This document shows, one piece after another, positions 10,774-22,165 of a DNA stretch of 29,991 nt. The notes below the pieces were generated by a model that saw nothing but the letters and a program-made list of their open reading frames with translations, ran no database searches and was not told the origin of the DNA. Source of the stretch: Priapulus caudatus (taxonomy: Eukaryota > Priapulida > Priapulimorpha > Priapulimorphida > Priapulidae); assembly GCF_000485595.1 (NCBI RefSeq), contig NW_014577159.1, positions 567,597-597,587 of the forward strand, written 5' to 3'. Numbering within the stretch: position 1 is the stretch's first letter; each line of letters opens with the position of its first letter. Both the position numbers and the translations under genes were made by a program.

Positions 10774-11457
10774 GGAGCGCAGGAGAGGGAGGGGAGAGAG
10801 AGGAGGAGGAAGAGAGATGGGGAGAGAGAAGAGAGAGGAGGGAGGAGAGAATGTAGAGGGAGGCAGGAGAGAGAGAGAGACGTGGGGGGAGGAGAGACAG
10901 AGAGAGAGAGGAATGGGGAGAAAATAGGAGCAGAGAGAGAGAGGGAGAGGAGGGGGGAGAGAGACAGAGAGAGAGAGAGAAGAGGAGGGAGGAGAGACAA
11001 GACAGAGAGGGAGGAGCGACAGAGAGAGAGAAGGGAGGAGAGACAGGAGCAGAAGGCGGAGCAGAGAGAGAGAGAGGAGGAGAGAGGAGGAAGACGGGAG
11101 AGGAGGAGGAGGAGACAGACGGGGAGGAGAGAGCAAGAGGGCAGGGGAGGAGAAACAGAAGCAAAGAGGGGAGGAGGAGCGAGAGCAGACGAGAGGAGAG
11201 AGAGACATAGGGAAGAGAATGGAGGGGAAGGGGGAGGAGGAGGAGAGACAAGATAGAGAGAGAGAGCAGGGAGGAAAGGAGAGACAGAGAGAAGAGAGAG
11301 AGAGAGAGAGGAGAGGAGAGAGAACGAGAGATAGAGAGAAGAGGAGAGAGAGAGAGAGACAGAAGAGGGAGAGAGAGAGAGACGAGAGAGAGAGAAGAGA
11401 GAGGGAGGAGAAGGAGGAGAGACAGAGAGGCGAGGAGGAGAGAACAGCAGATCAAGA
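10773..11457. repeat. GA-rich satellite right of poly(G), copy 2
   Basis: Long (GA)n, (GGA)n and GAGACAGAGAGAG stretches, purine on the + strand. It differs from 18609-19300 by frequent indels after 10817. Frames rich in Arg/Glu (+) or Ser/Leu/Pro (-) are repeat artefacts. Confidence 0.9.
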
Positions 11458-11982
11458 AGGAAATTTGACTCATTGACAGGTTAAGATCTCACTTCATAAG
11501 CAGTCAATCATAAACATTTGAAATCTGTGACAGAGGAAGAACAGGCTACGTAACAACTGCTCCAATGAAGAAGTATAATGAACAGATACAGTCAATAAAA
11601 GTCGGTAGCGCCTGTGAAATATTTAACTTTAATCATCATTTCGCCTCATAAATCATCTCCTCAGTGAAACGCTCGGCCTGTGCCATCTGGCTCTTAACTC
11701 AATGTTTTCCGTTCTTGAGAGTCTGTAGTCTCAGATAGTTGGCGTCCATACGAGGCCAGTAAACTCTGTCCTGGGTTGTGATACCGCACTCTCCTCTGTG
11801 AACACTCTCATGTTCTCCCTGATTAGTTATAACAGCAGGTAGTCGAAAGAATTTCTTATCCTTTTCCCTATCAGATCGGTTAGTACATCCGCTATCCTAC
11901 AATAATTCACCATTTTCGTGTGAAAATGTTGGAGATCTCTCTAAACTGAACTTTCCACGCTGTAACCACGTCGCACGGTCGC
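11458..11982. other. Segment between GA satellite and inverted-repeat arm, copy 2
   Basis: This is the counterpart of 19301-19804. On the - strand an open stretch (11856-11699) includes DRVYWPRMDANYL, vaguely like the zinc-binding region before Ty3/gypsy integrases (H-x-G...YWPxM). The stretch is short, lacks the Cys pair and is broken in the sister copy, so I do not call a retroelement. Nothing else is recognisable. Confidence 0.35.
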
Positions 11983-12060
11983 AGCAATGATGCCAACATG
12001 GCCGCCTTTGTTTTGATGACGTCACGTGCAAGGGGTCTATAGTATACTGTATAGTATAGT
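11983..12060. repeat. Right inverted-repeat arm (TGCAAGGGGTCTATAG), copy 2
   Basis: The reverse complement of this arm shares CTATAGACCCCTTGCA and a CATGTTGG block with the left arm at about 8690-8790. It contains GATGACGTCACGTG, and a TA-rich CTATAG/TATAG stretch follows. Confidence 0.5.
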
Positions 12061-12140
12061 ATATAGGCTAGTAGTCATATTGGTTCAAGGATAGAGAACA
12101 TGGGTCCCAATATAACCAATGTCATTTACATCAATATATC

Positions 12141-12826
12141 TATAGCCCGCGTACAGTTGCCGCAGGGCTATAGAACGTAATATGGCAACTTCCAGTGAGT
12201 AAGCAAAGACAACTTTTTGCCGATAATAACTTCTTTGGTATGCCAAATAAAACACATTCTCTGCCGGACAAATGTCTTAAGTTACTACAAACACTAAAAT
12301 GAAAAGACAAACTAACGCTTATATATTGTACTTGCGATATTACTCGTCGACGAAGATTGTTTATCAACTTGTAACCGCCATTTCTCGTTGTGCAGTGCTC
12401 GCGCGGTTCCGGCGCTAGTGTAGTAGTGAGCGGGCACAATGTATTTCCAAGTGGAGGGGTGGGCAGGTTGCACGCGGATTTAACCGCCATTTTTCGTTGC
12501 GCAGCGCTAGCGCGGTTTGCAGCTGCGTGTAACCTTCTCACCCCTCCACTTGGAAATACATTGTGTCCACTCACTAGCGAAAAATGCCGGTTACAAGTTT
12601 ACAAGTTACAATCTTCGTCGACGAGTAATATAGCAAGTACAACATTTAACCGTTAGTTTGCAGTTTAATTTTAGTGTTTGTAGTAACTTAAGACATTTGT
12701 CCAGCAGAGAATGTGTTTTATTTGGCAACCGAAAAAGTTATTATTGGCAAAATGTTGTCTTTGCTTACTCACTGGAAATTGCCATATTACGTTCTATAGC
12801 CCTGCGGCAACTGTACGCGGGCTATA
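12141..12826. mobile_element. Large palindrome 1 (686 bp foldback element), copy 2
   Basis: The two halves, about 340 bp each, are near-complete reverse complements. The outer end TATAGCCCGCGTAC...GCCGCAGGGCTATA is itself a short hairpin, and its mirror image closes the right end. Inside are matching arms with CTCGTCGACGAAGATTG/CAATCTTCGTCGACGAG and CCAAGTGGAGGGGTG/CACCCCTCCACTTGG. The centre is near 12490. The open frames of 144 and 88 codons found here mirror each other because of the palindrome and show no domain. It resembles a foldback DNA transposon without transposase. Confidence 0.85.
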
Positions 12827-12869
12827 GTACTAGAGCTAGGCTAGTATAGCTATAGGCTAGCTCTAGTAT
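12827..12869. repeat. Small palindromic linker between the two large palindromes
   Basis: GTACTAGAGCTAG and CTAGCTCTAGTAT face each other around GCTAGTATAGCTATAGG. Together with the flanking TATAGCCC ends they form a third, smaller inverted repeat. A related CTAGAGCTAGCTATAGG follows palindrome 2 at about 13475. Confidence 0.75.
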
Positions 12870-13470
12870 TATAGCCCGCGTACATTGACTGCCGCAGGGC
12901 TATAGAACATTTTCAGCTCGATTTCGATGCTGCAACAGTTCTCAAAGTTTCCACGAAAAATCGCTTTACAAAACGCAAAATGATCGGGTTTTTAATACTC
13001 ATCTGTCTACGTGGACATCTCCCCTATCTTTTTGAACACTTTCCACAACTTTACACCATGTATTTATGCATTTATTACTCACAAGTAGGCAAAACACACA
13101 ATTCGTTTTGAAATATTGTGGCGTGCGAACGCGGGACGTCACCGGATATGTAGGCAAAACACATGGCAGCTATGGTGCATGTATATACAATACCGGTGAA
13201 CATTGTGAGTACGCACACCACAATATTTCAAAACGAATTGTGTGTTTTGCCTACTTGTGAGTAATAAATGCATAAATACATGGTGTAAATGTGTGGAAAG
13301 TGTTCAAAAAGATAGGTGAGATGTCCACGTAGATAGATAAGTGTTAAAAAGCCCGATCATTTTGCGTTTTGTAAACCAATTTTTCTGTGGAAACTTTGGA
13401 AACTGTTGCAGCCGCGAAATCGAGCTGAAAATGTTCTATAGCCCTGCGGCAGTCAATGTACGCAGGCTAT
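12870..13470. mobile_element. Large palindrome 2 (601 bp foldback element), copy 2
   Basis: Arms of about 280 bp are reverse complements: ATTTTCAGCTCGATTTCG at the left mirrors CGAAATCGAGCTGAAAAT at the right, and CACACAATTCGTTTTGAAAT mirrors ATTTCAAAACGAATTGTG. The centre is near 13170. The ends carry the same TATAGCCCGCGTAC and GCCGCAGGGCTATAGAAC motif as palindrome 1, but the arm sequences are unrelated to it. There is no coding capacity; the 64-codon frame at 13066-13260 spans the centre and has no domain. Confidence 0.85.
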
Positions 13471-13793
13471 TGTACTAGAGCTAGCTATAGGCCTACTTTA
13501 CTCTTTTACTTTTACTTTTAGTCTTTACTTTAGTCTTTAGAGCTATCTGAGACTGAGTATCTCAAATTCAATCCACACTGCCACTGCCACTGGCACTGGC
13601 ACTTGAACTGTTTCAATAATATTATTATTGTGAATAAGGGCAAATTGTATAGACTACCAAAGTCTTAAATAATGTATATATATTCTCTGCAACTAGTAAT
13701 TCCACATAAATACCGTTAAAATGCACCTCTGCAACACACTGTCCCACCAAATTGACCAATGACACCATAAAGGCATAATCACGCCTGCACTCA
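13471..13793. other. Spacer between palindrome 2 and MITE, copy 2
   Basis: Contains TTTACTTTTA and CACTGGCA short repeats. It is closely matched by about 21503-21815. I see no gene. Confidence 0.5.
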
Positions 13794-13901
13794 GGCCAAA
13801 ACAAAATATAGGTGTGGTTACCGTTTCCCGACCGACCCTATTTATTCCCAGCGACCCTAAACATTTTATTGTCAATTTTCTTTATAAAGTAAAAAAAATA
13901 T
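13794..13901. mobile_element. 5' fragment of Harbinger-like MITE, truncated at duplication junction
   Basis: Starts GGCCAAAACAAAATATAGG like the full element at 21816-22100 and is cut after the A-rich stretch at 13901, where MBTPS2 sequence begins. Confidence 0.75.
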
Positions 13902-14542
13902 CCGAGCAGCAGCAGCATCGCCACGGCGACGATGCCAACGTTGTGCCAGACGCCGGCGCAGTAGATGCGGAGGCGGCGCACGGGCGCGAGCGCGTGCAGG
14001 TGCTCCGTGGCGAGGTCGACGAATGCACCCGGGTAGATGAGGAAGAGGAAGACGCCGAAGCCATTGATGCGGACGTCGTCCGTCGCCGCGGCGACGGCGT
14101 GCCCGAGCTCGTGCAGCACGCCGCACACGAGCAGCGTGAGCAGGTAGTACGCGAGCTGACTGATGGGGAGGTTGACGCCGGGCATCACCGGCTGCAGCAC
14201 GGGCGCGTTGCCGCCGGCGACGGTCGTCCCCGCGCCCGGCGCCACCGCGTTCTTCAGCGTCATCGCGAGGAGCGTCACGGAGGCGAACATGAGGCCGACG
14301 GATACGGCCGCGCCCGCGCTAAACCACAGCTGCAGGAAGCGCGGCGCGCGCTTTCCGACGCGCATCACGGCGGCGTTCAGCGCCTGCGTGTACCAGCGGA
14401 CCTGGCAGACGTGCGTGACGATGCCGGTGCGCTGCATCGCGCGCAGGTACCGGTGCGGCCAGTATGTCTTGAAGTAGACGTCGAGGAGATAGACGCTCGC
14501 CCAGAAGCCCATGAGCAGGGCGACGGCCGTCGTCTGGAGCAT
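13902..14542 (-). CDS. MBTPS2: MBTPS2 N-terminal half, open frame, truncated at duplication junction
   Basis: This encodes about 214 residues of site-2 protease in one open exon. The ATG at 14542 starts MLQTTAVALLMGFWASVYLL, matching the N-terminal membrane helix of animal S2P. An in-frame upstream extension to 14647 is Arg/Ser-rich and unlike the family. Further on come QVRWYTQALN, a second membrane segment (about residues 70-96), PGVNLPISQLAYY, the zinc-binding HELGH (residues 144-148; bases 14113-14099), VRINGFGVFLFLIYPGAFVD and RLRIYCAGVWHN. The vertebrate Ser-rich insert before the catalytic helix is absent. After MLLLLG the frame enters unrelated MITE DNA, so the PDZ-like region and the LDG zinc ligand are missing and a protease made from this copy could not be active. 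Sequence quality is clean. It shows that the broken copy at 5031-6696 derives from an intact gene. Confidence 0.9.
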
Positions 14543-15295
14543 CGCGGACGGCGGGAAAATGCGGAAAACGCACGACGACGACGACAACTTCACATGTTTA
14601 CTGGTTTGCAGAGTGCGACACCGGGGCGGCGTGTCCCGTTTACGCAAGGCTACGACGCTGTGCGTCTATCGCCGCACGCGCTCTTCGTAGCGCGCCATAT
14701 CATTTCTGATGGAGTCTGTTTGTGTGGTGACGTGGCGAAATGTATTGTCAGAGTCTGCAAAGCCCATGGAAAGAAAATGTTACACTTCGGCATGGGGCAC
14801 ATTGAAGATGCTGACTTCTAGATGATCTGCCATCGTAACTATAATGTATGTTGGCAAGTTACTCCACTGGTACGATGGGCAAACGTGACCTAATTAAGGA
14901 TCATCCATTCATGAATGTCAATCTGGAATTTGCATAACTACTATGCTCAGCACAAATGTAAAAAAGGCAATAAATGAAGATTAAATATTTTTACACCAAT
15001 ACAGATATAGATACAACTTTGGTAATATCATTTTGAAGGCATGACTTCCTTATTACACTCCTTAATTGTGTGCAGTGCTAAAGTGCATGCACACATACCT
15101 CAAACATACAATAAAGTACAGTCCAGTCTATATTTTTAAAATTCAGCATTTCAGCCAGGTTTGCCACCAATTGGCAATTATAGTTTATACTTGTATTAAA
15201 TACATTGCCACAATCTACAGCATGTACCATTTTTATAGGTGTAATGGGGAGACCTTGCCATATGTCTTCAATTGCAATATGCCAATAAGTACTAA

Positions 15296-15297
<2 letters not shown>
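14543..15297. other. MBTPS2 5' flank, copy 2
   Basis: Counterpart of 6697-7490, cleaner here. The GC-rich 200 bp next to the start codon is the likely promoter/5' UTR. The remainder is AT-rich with no recognisable gene. Confidence 0.5.
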
Positions 15298-15374
<77 letters not shown>

Positions 15375-15381
15375 TGTGTGT
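15298..15381. repeat. Pure TG microsatellite, copy 3
   Basis: About 40 TG units with one CTG interruption, ending exactly where the telomere-repeat element begins. Confidence 0.97.
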
Positions 15382-15641
15382 GACTCGCAGCTAGGGCCTG
15401 CATACCTCCCATCCATTGTTGATACAAATCACGCTGTCCTGAAACTCCTGTTTTAATAATTCATTTTTTATGGGGCATTGTGACCCTTACCCTAACCTAT
15501 TCTAACCTAACCCTATGCCTAACCCTAACCCTAAACCCTAATCCTAACCCTAACACTACTTAGAATTTAATTTTAAATAATTAACTATAATATGTATCAA
15601 CCAATGGGAGTTGGGAGGTATGCAGGCCCTAGCTGCGAGTC
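15382..15641. mobile_element. Inverted-repeat element carrying telomeric repeats, copy 3 (best preserved)
   Basis: A 48-bp left arm (15382-15429: GACTCGCAGCTAGGGCC then TGCATACCTCCCA) and a 48-bp right arm (15594-15641) are near-perfect reverse complements. Between them are an AT-rich spacer, CCCTAA-type repeats at about 15484-15556 with variants ATTCTAA and CCCTATG, and TTAGAATTTAATTTTAAATAATTAACT. (TG)n abuts both ends, as expected if a 260-bp element had inserted into a TG microsatellite and duplicated part of it. No coding capacity. Confidence 0.7.
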
Positions 15642-16371
15642 TGTGTGTGTGTGTGTGCGGTCGTGCGCGTCGTGGTGCGTGGCTACCGAAACACAAACTT
15701 TAATCAGGCCAACAATGTCGCACCATGAACATTGTGCTGTCACTAGACAGAAGATTATGCTGGCTACAAACATGCATATCCTAACAGTGTTTAGGTATGC
15801 GATTCTGCGTACAAGTCGTTTAACTAGGGCAGCACTAAGCCAACGCTCCTGCTCGTGGATAACGCAAATTGCAAGCACTGCGATTACGAGTCACTCTTTA
15901 TTCTGTTCACTTCTTCACATGTTTCATATGCACGAGCCTTAATTTAATCAGTCACACACGTGATTATTTATGCATATTGCTGAGATACTTACGTGTATTT
16001 TTTATGTCCGTAATAAACATGCCAGCAGCCAGTACTACTGCAACCAATCAATCTTTTTCCAGGTGCCTGTTCTTCGAAAACCAATACGGGAGGTGCCATA
16101 TTCTCCTGCGTATTCGGCTAAATCAACGATTCACGGTATATAATGTATCTATATAAAATTAACTAAAAGAACATTAAAATGATTATTTAGTATTGTTTGA
16201 TATCTCAAGAACACAAAGAAGACATGACAATTACGTTGATCTACTATCAATGATTATATCATCATTATATGTTTCGGTGTTGTGGTAACGTCATAATTCT
16301 GTCAACGCAAGCAAACATGTCAGCGTCCATATACCTATTTTTGTTTTGAAGCAAATCACATATTTATAAAA
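15642..16371. other. Upstream region of exon-1 copy 3
   Basis: Counterpart of 174-895 and 7823-8555 with further indels. An open frame at 15592-15942 (+) crosses the inverted-repeat arm and has no domain. No gene is called. Confidence 0.55.
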
Positions 16372-16498
16372 ATGACAGCACCTGCGTCTGCCAGTAGGAG
16401 AGCAGGGCTCAAGTGCACGGTAAAATAATTGCCAAACTTATTTATTTCGTTCATAAGGAGGCAGGAAATCCCTGGTCTACCTATATGATTTCAAAGAG
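16372..16498 (+). pseudogene. Transporter exon 1, damaged copy 3
   Basis: 127 bp versus 123 in the intact copy, with frame-shifting indels in the helix-1 region, then GAGCTATAGC in place of GAGGTATAGC. It sits 7.1 kb upstream of exon 2 with no rearrangement junction between, so by position it should be the functional first exon. The damage therefore probably reflects poor sequence. Confirming the splice donor here decides whether the gene is expressed from this copy. Confidence 0.75.
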
Positions 16499-16502
16499 CT
16501 AT

Positions 16503-16600
16503 AGCTAGTATAGTCATAGAGTCCTGGACTATAGACCCCTTGCAGTCACATCCCGTTTACAAGTGCTTCGTGATGCGCCGCATGTTGAAAGCATAGTTAT
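16503..16600. repeat. Left inverted-repeat arm (CTATAGACCCCTTGCA), copy 3
   Basis: Same arm as 1019-1115 and 8690-8790; its partner is at about 19805-19885. Confidence 0.5.
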
Positions 16601-16634
16601 GCATGAGTAAACAAGCGAATGGAGGCATCTTCTC

Positions 16635-16728
16635 ACACACACACCGCCACACGCACACACACACCCACACACACACACACACACACACCACACGCACACA
16701 CGACACGACACACACACAACACACACCT
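16635..16728. repeat. CA microsatellite, copy 3
   Basis: (CA)n with GC and AC slips; counterpart of 8814-8898. Confidence 0.95.
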
Positions 16729-17234
16729 CAACATCAATGACCATCACTGCCGTGTGATTCCCTCCCGAGTTAACGCCAAGCTCCAGTGAGTGATAACACC
16801 TGGTGTTGACTGTTGCATAGTGAGTCCTTCAGTCCGGAAGATGATTGGTTTGACAATCAAAACGTGTAACCTGCAGCTCGTTCACTACACGTGTTTCAAT
16901 TACTTACTTTGCACCAAAGGGCAATGCGTTTTGTCCAGATTGTAAAAAAACAAATGGCTCTCATTACGCAGTTTACCAAACAGTGCCGTACTCGAAAATG
17001 TGATTGTAAATAAAAATTGTGATATTGCTGTGTTTAGATTAATGCATTGTCTATTGCATCGTAGTGTAGTGTTTCACAGACTTGTTTTAACCAGTGTTGT
17101 TTCTAGAATCTATAAAAAGTTTCGTGAACTAGTTTTATCGTGAATTATAATTAGTACATAGACATAGTGGTGTTTCAAGACTGTTTATTTCAGTTACTTA
17201 TCTGGTAGAACGTATTAATCAAGTGCGTGCGAGT
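16729..17234. other. Unique AT-rich segment before the GA/poly(G) block, copy 3
   Basis: No gene is seen. It is the same as 9118-9398 from 16954 on, and indel-rich relative to copy 2 before that. Confidence 0.5.
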
Positions 17235-18608
<1,374 letters not shown>

Positions 18609-18609
<1 letters not shown>

Positions 18610-19300
18610 GGAGCGCAGGAGAGGGAGGGGAGAGAGAGGAGGAGGAAGAGAGAGTGGGGAGAGAGAGAGGAGAAGAGGAGAGGGAGGAGAGACAGAGAGG
18701 GAGGAGGAGGAGAGAGGAGAGACGAGAGGGAGGAGGAGAGACAGAGAGAGAGAGGAATGGGGAGAAATAGGAAGCAGAGAGAGAGAGGGAGAGGAGGGGG
18801 GAGAGAGACAGAGAGAGAGAAAGAGAGAGAGAGGAGGAGAGACAATACAGAGAGGGAGGGCGACAGAGAGAGAGAGAGGGAGGAGAGACAGGAGGCAGAA
18901 GGCGGAGCAGAGAGAGAGAGGGAGGAGAGAGGCAGGAAACGGGAGAGGGAGGAGGAGACGACAGAGAAGCAAGAGGGCAGGGGAGAAATAAGAAGCAAAG
19001 AGGGAGATGGAGGAAGCAGAGAGCAGGGGCGAGGAGGGAGAGAGAAGAGCAGGAAGAGATATGCGAGGGGAGGGGAGGAGGAGGAGAGACAAGAAGAGAG
19101 AGAGAGGCAGGAAAAGGAGAGACAGAGAGAAGAGAGAGAGAGAGAGAGGAGAGGTAGAGAGAAGAGAGATGAGAGAGAGGAGAGAGAAGAGAGACAGAGA
19201 GGGAGGAGAGAGAGACAGAGAGAGCAGAGAAGAGAGAGGGAGGGAGAAGGAGGAGAGACAGAGAGGGAGCGACGGAGAGAACAGCAGGATCAAGAAGAAA
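18609..19300. repeat. GA-rich satellite right of poly(G), copy 3
   Basis: (GA)n/(GGA)n purine strand. It is collinear with 10773-11457 but diverged in repeat numbers and small indels after 18653. Confidence 0.9.
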
Positions 19301-19804
19301 TTTGACTCTGACAGGCTGTAAGTCTCAAACATTCATAAGCGTCATCATAACATTTGAAATCTGTAGACAGAGGAAGAACAGCTACGTAACAACTGCTCCA
19401 ATGAAGAAGATAATGAACAGATACAGTCAATAAAAGTCGACGTAGCCCTGTGAAATATTTAACGTTTATCATCATTTCGCCTCAAAATCATTCCAGTGAA
19501 ACGCTCGGCCTGTGCTCATCTGGCTCTTAACTCCAATGTTTTCCGCTTATTAGAGTCTGTAGTTCAGATAGTTGCCGTCATACGAGGTCCAGTAACATCT
19601 GTCTGGGTTGTGAACGCACTCTCTCTGTGAACACTCTCATGTTCTCCCTATTAGTTATACAGCAGGTAGTGGCGAAAGGAATTACTTCCTTTTCCCTATC
19701 AGATCGGTAGTAATCCGCATCCTACAAAGAATTCACGTTTCCGTGCTGAAAATGTTGAGATCTCTCTAAACTGAACTTTCCACGCATTGTAACCCGTCGC
19801 ACGC
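19301..19804. other. Segment between GA satellite and inverted-repeat arm, copy 3
   Basis: Counterpart of 11458-11982; the short integrase-like stretch of copy 2 is interrupted here. No gene is called. Confidence 0.4.
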
Positions 19805-19885
19805 GTCGCCCAGCAGCATGATGCCAACATGCCGCCTTTGTTTGATCGTCACGTGCAGGGTCTATAGTATACTGTTACTAGTACG
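19805..19885. repeat. Right inverted-repeat arm (TGCAGGGTCTATAG), copy 3
   Basis: A degraded counterpart of 11983-12060. Confidence 0.45.
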
Positions 19886-19975
19886 TATATAGGCTGGTAG
19901 TGACATATTGTTACCAAGGCATGTAGAGAACATGGGTCCCAATATACCAATGATCATTTACGATGTCATATAATC

Positions 19976-20846
19976 TATAGCCGCGTCAAGTGCCGACAGG
20001 GCTATAGAACGATAATATGGCAACTTCCAGTGAGTAAGCAAAGACAACTTTGCCGAGAATAATTCTTTCGGTATGGCGCCAAATAAAACACATTTCTCTG
20101 CCGGACAAATGTCTTAAGTTACTACAAACACTAAAATCGAAGACAAAACTAACGCTCTTATATATTTGTACTTGCCGATATTACTCGTCGACGAAGATTG
20201 TTTATCAACTTGTTATACGCCATTTCTCGTTTGCGGTGCTCGCGCCGGGTTCTCCGGCGCTAGTTGTAGTAGTGGCGGGCACAATGTATTTCCAAGTGGA
20301 GGGGTGGGCCAGTTTGCACGGCGGCATAAACCGCCACTTTTTCGTTCGCAGCGCATAGCGCGGTTTGCAGCTGCGGCATGTAACCTTTCACCCACTTCCA
20401 CTTGTTTTGCTCTCTTTCTATTGTTCTTTTGTTTTTCTCTCTATATTTAAAATATCTTTTCATTCCTTTATTTTAATTTCCGCTTGGCTTCGTTGTTGAT
20501 TCTTTGTTCTTCTTTATGTGTGGATATCTTTCCTTGGATTCTTTTTTTATTTTCTGCTTTGGTGATTTATATTTGGAATAATATGTTCCACTCACTAGCG
20601 AAAAGCCGGTTACAAGTTAAAAGTTACAATACTTCGTCGACGAGTAATAAGCAAAGTACAAATATTAAACGTAGTTGCGCATGTTTAATTTTAGTGTATT
20701 GTAGTAAACTTAAGACATTTGCCAGCAAGAATGCTGTTTATTTGGCAACCGACAAAAGTTATTATTGGAAGAATTGTCTTTGCTTACTCACTGGAAAATT
20801 GCCATATTACGTTCTAAGCCACTGCCGGCAACTGTACCGGGCTATA
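19976..20846. mobile_element. Large palindrome 1, copy 3, with T-rich insertion
   Basis: Same foldback element as 12141-12826 but 871 bp long. The extra length is a T-rich, low-complexity stretch at about 20405-20570 inside the right arm, between CACTTCCACTTG and TTTGGAATAATATG. The arms also carry many small indels. The outer hairpins TATAGCCGCG...CAGGGCTATAG are recognisable but degraded. Confidence 0.8.
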
Positions 20847-20893
20847 GTCGTAGAGCTAGCGCGTAGTATAGGCTATAGGCTAGCTGCTGGTAT

Positions 20894-21502
20894 TATAGGC
20901 CGCGTACATTGGACTGCGCGGGCTCTAGTAGACATTTTCAGCTCGATGTCGATGCTGCAAACAGTCTCAAGTTTCCAACGAAAAATCGCTTTACAACACG
21001 CAAAATGATCGGCTTTTATAACTCATCTGTTCTACATGGACATCTCCCCTATCTTTTTGGAAACACTTCCAGCAACTCATTACCATTAATTTATGCATTG
21101 TTATTACTCACAACTGGTGAGGGCGTGAGGCAAAACACAATTCGTTTTGAAAATTGTGGCTGCTCGAGACGCGGACGTACAGCCGGATTATGTAGAGCAA
21201 AACACATGGCAGCTAATGGTGCATGATATATACAATACCGAGTGAACATATGTGATACGCACACCAACACAATATTTCAAAACGGAATTGTGATGTTTTA
21301 TGCCTACTGCGGAGTAATAGAAAGCACATAAGTAAATGGTGTAAATGTGTGGAAAGCGTTCAAGCAGATAGTGAGATGCATCCACGTAGATAGATAGAGT
21401 GTTAAGAAGCACCGATCAATTTTGCAGTTCTGTAAACCAATTTGTCATGTGGAAATTTGGAAACTTGTTGCAACAGCGAAATCGAGCTGAAAATGATTCT
21501 AT
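20894..21502. mobile_element. Large palindrome 2, copy 3, right end hairpin deleted
   Basis: Counterpart of 12870-13470. The right arm ends at GAAAATGATTCTAT and passes directly to GAGGCTTACTTTG. About 50 bp holding the terminal GCCGCAGGGC hairpin and the following CTAGAGCTAG are absent. Confidence 0.8.
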
Positions 21503-21815
21503 GAGGCTTACTTTGACTCTTTTATTTTACTTTTAGTCTTTACTTTAGTCTTATAGAGCTATCTGAGACTGAGTTATCTCAAATTCAATCCACATCTCGC
21601 ACTGCACTGCACATGGCACTGTAACTGTCTTCAATAATCATTATATTGTGAATTAAGGGCAAATTGTATAGACTACCAAAGTCTTAAAAATAATGTATAT
21701 ATACTTGTTCTGCAACTAGTAATTCCACATAAATACCGTTAAAATGCACCTCTGCAACACACTGTCTCACCAAATTGACCAATGACACCATAAAGCATAA
21801 TCACGCCTGCACTCA
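21503..21815. other. Spacer between palindrome 2 and MITE, copy 3
   Basis: Closely matches 13471-13793. No gene is seen. Confidence 0.5.
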
Positions 21816-22100
21816 GGCCAAAACAAAATATAGGTTGTGGTTACCGTTTCCCGACCGACCCTATTTATTCAGCGACCCTAAACATTTTATTGTCAATTTT
21901 CTTTATAAAGCCAAAAAAAATATAAAAAAAAATTAAAAAAAATATGAATTGGACAGTTCCTGCTTCAAAAGGCACAACGCACATCCTTCAGACTTGGTTC
22001 GTAAATAAAATGTTTCAATAAAATAAAATGTTTTCCCTACCTACCTACCCTATTTTTTTTCGGCATGAAACGGTAACCACACCTATATTTTGTTTTGGCC
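21816..22100. mobile_element. Complete MITE, GGCC-ended, TSD TCA (Harbinger-like)
   Basis: Terminal inverted repeats of about 34 bp: GGCCAAAACAAAATATAGG...GGTTACCGTTTC at the left and its reverse complement ending TTTTGTTTTGGCC at 22100. The element is 285 bp, flanked by TCA on both sides (21813-21815, 22101-22103). A 3-bp target duplication and GGCC ends point to PIF/Harbinger, though those usually duplicate TWA. No coding sequence. Confidence 0.7.
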
Positions 22101-22165
22101 TCATTCTCACAGTTGTGCTAAACTCGGGCTAACGCTCCATTAGGAGTGTTCCCAACTTTGATATC

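Noticed and set aside
11699-11856. Ty3/gypsy integrase-like fragment on the - strand
   Set aside because: Only one short motif (YWPRM) agrees, the expected Cys residues are missing, and the sister copy is broken at this place.
12140-12656. 144-codon (-) and 88-codon (+) open frames
   Set aside because: They mirror each other through the palindrome and show no domain, so symmetry explains both.
13814-14821. 335-codon open frame on the + strand
   Set aside because: It is the antisense shadow of the MBTPS2 exon, in which the conserved HELGH frame is on the - strand.
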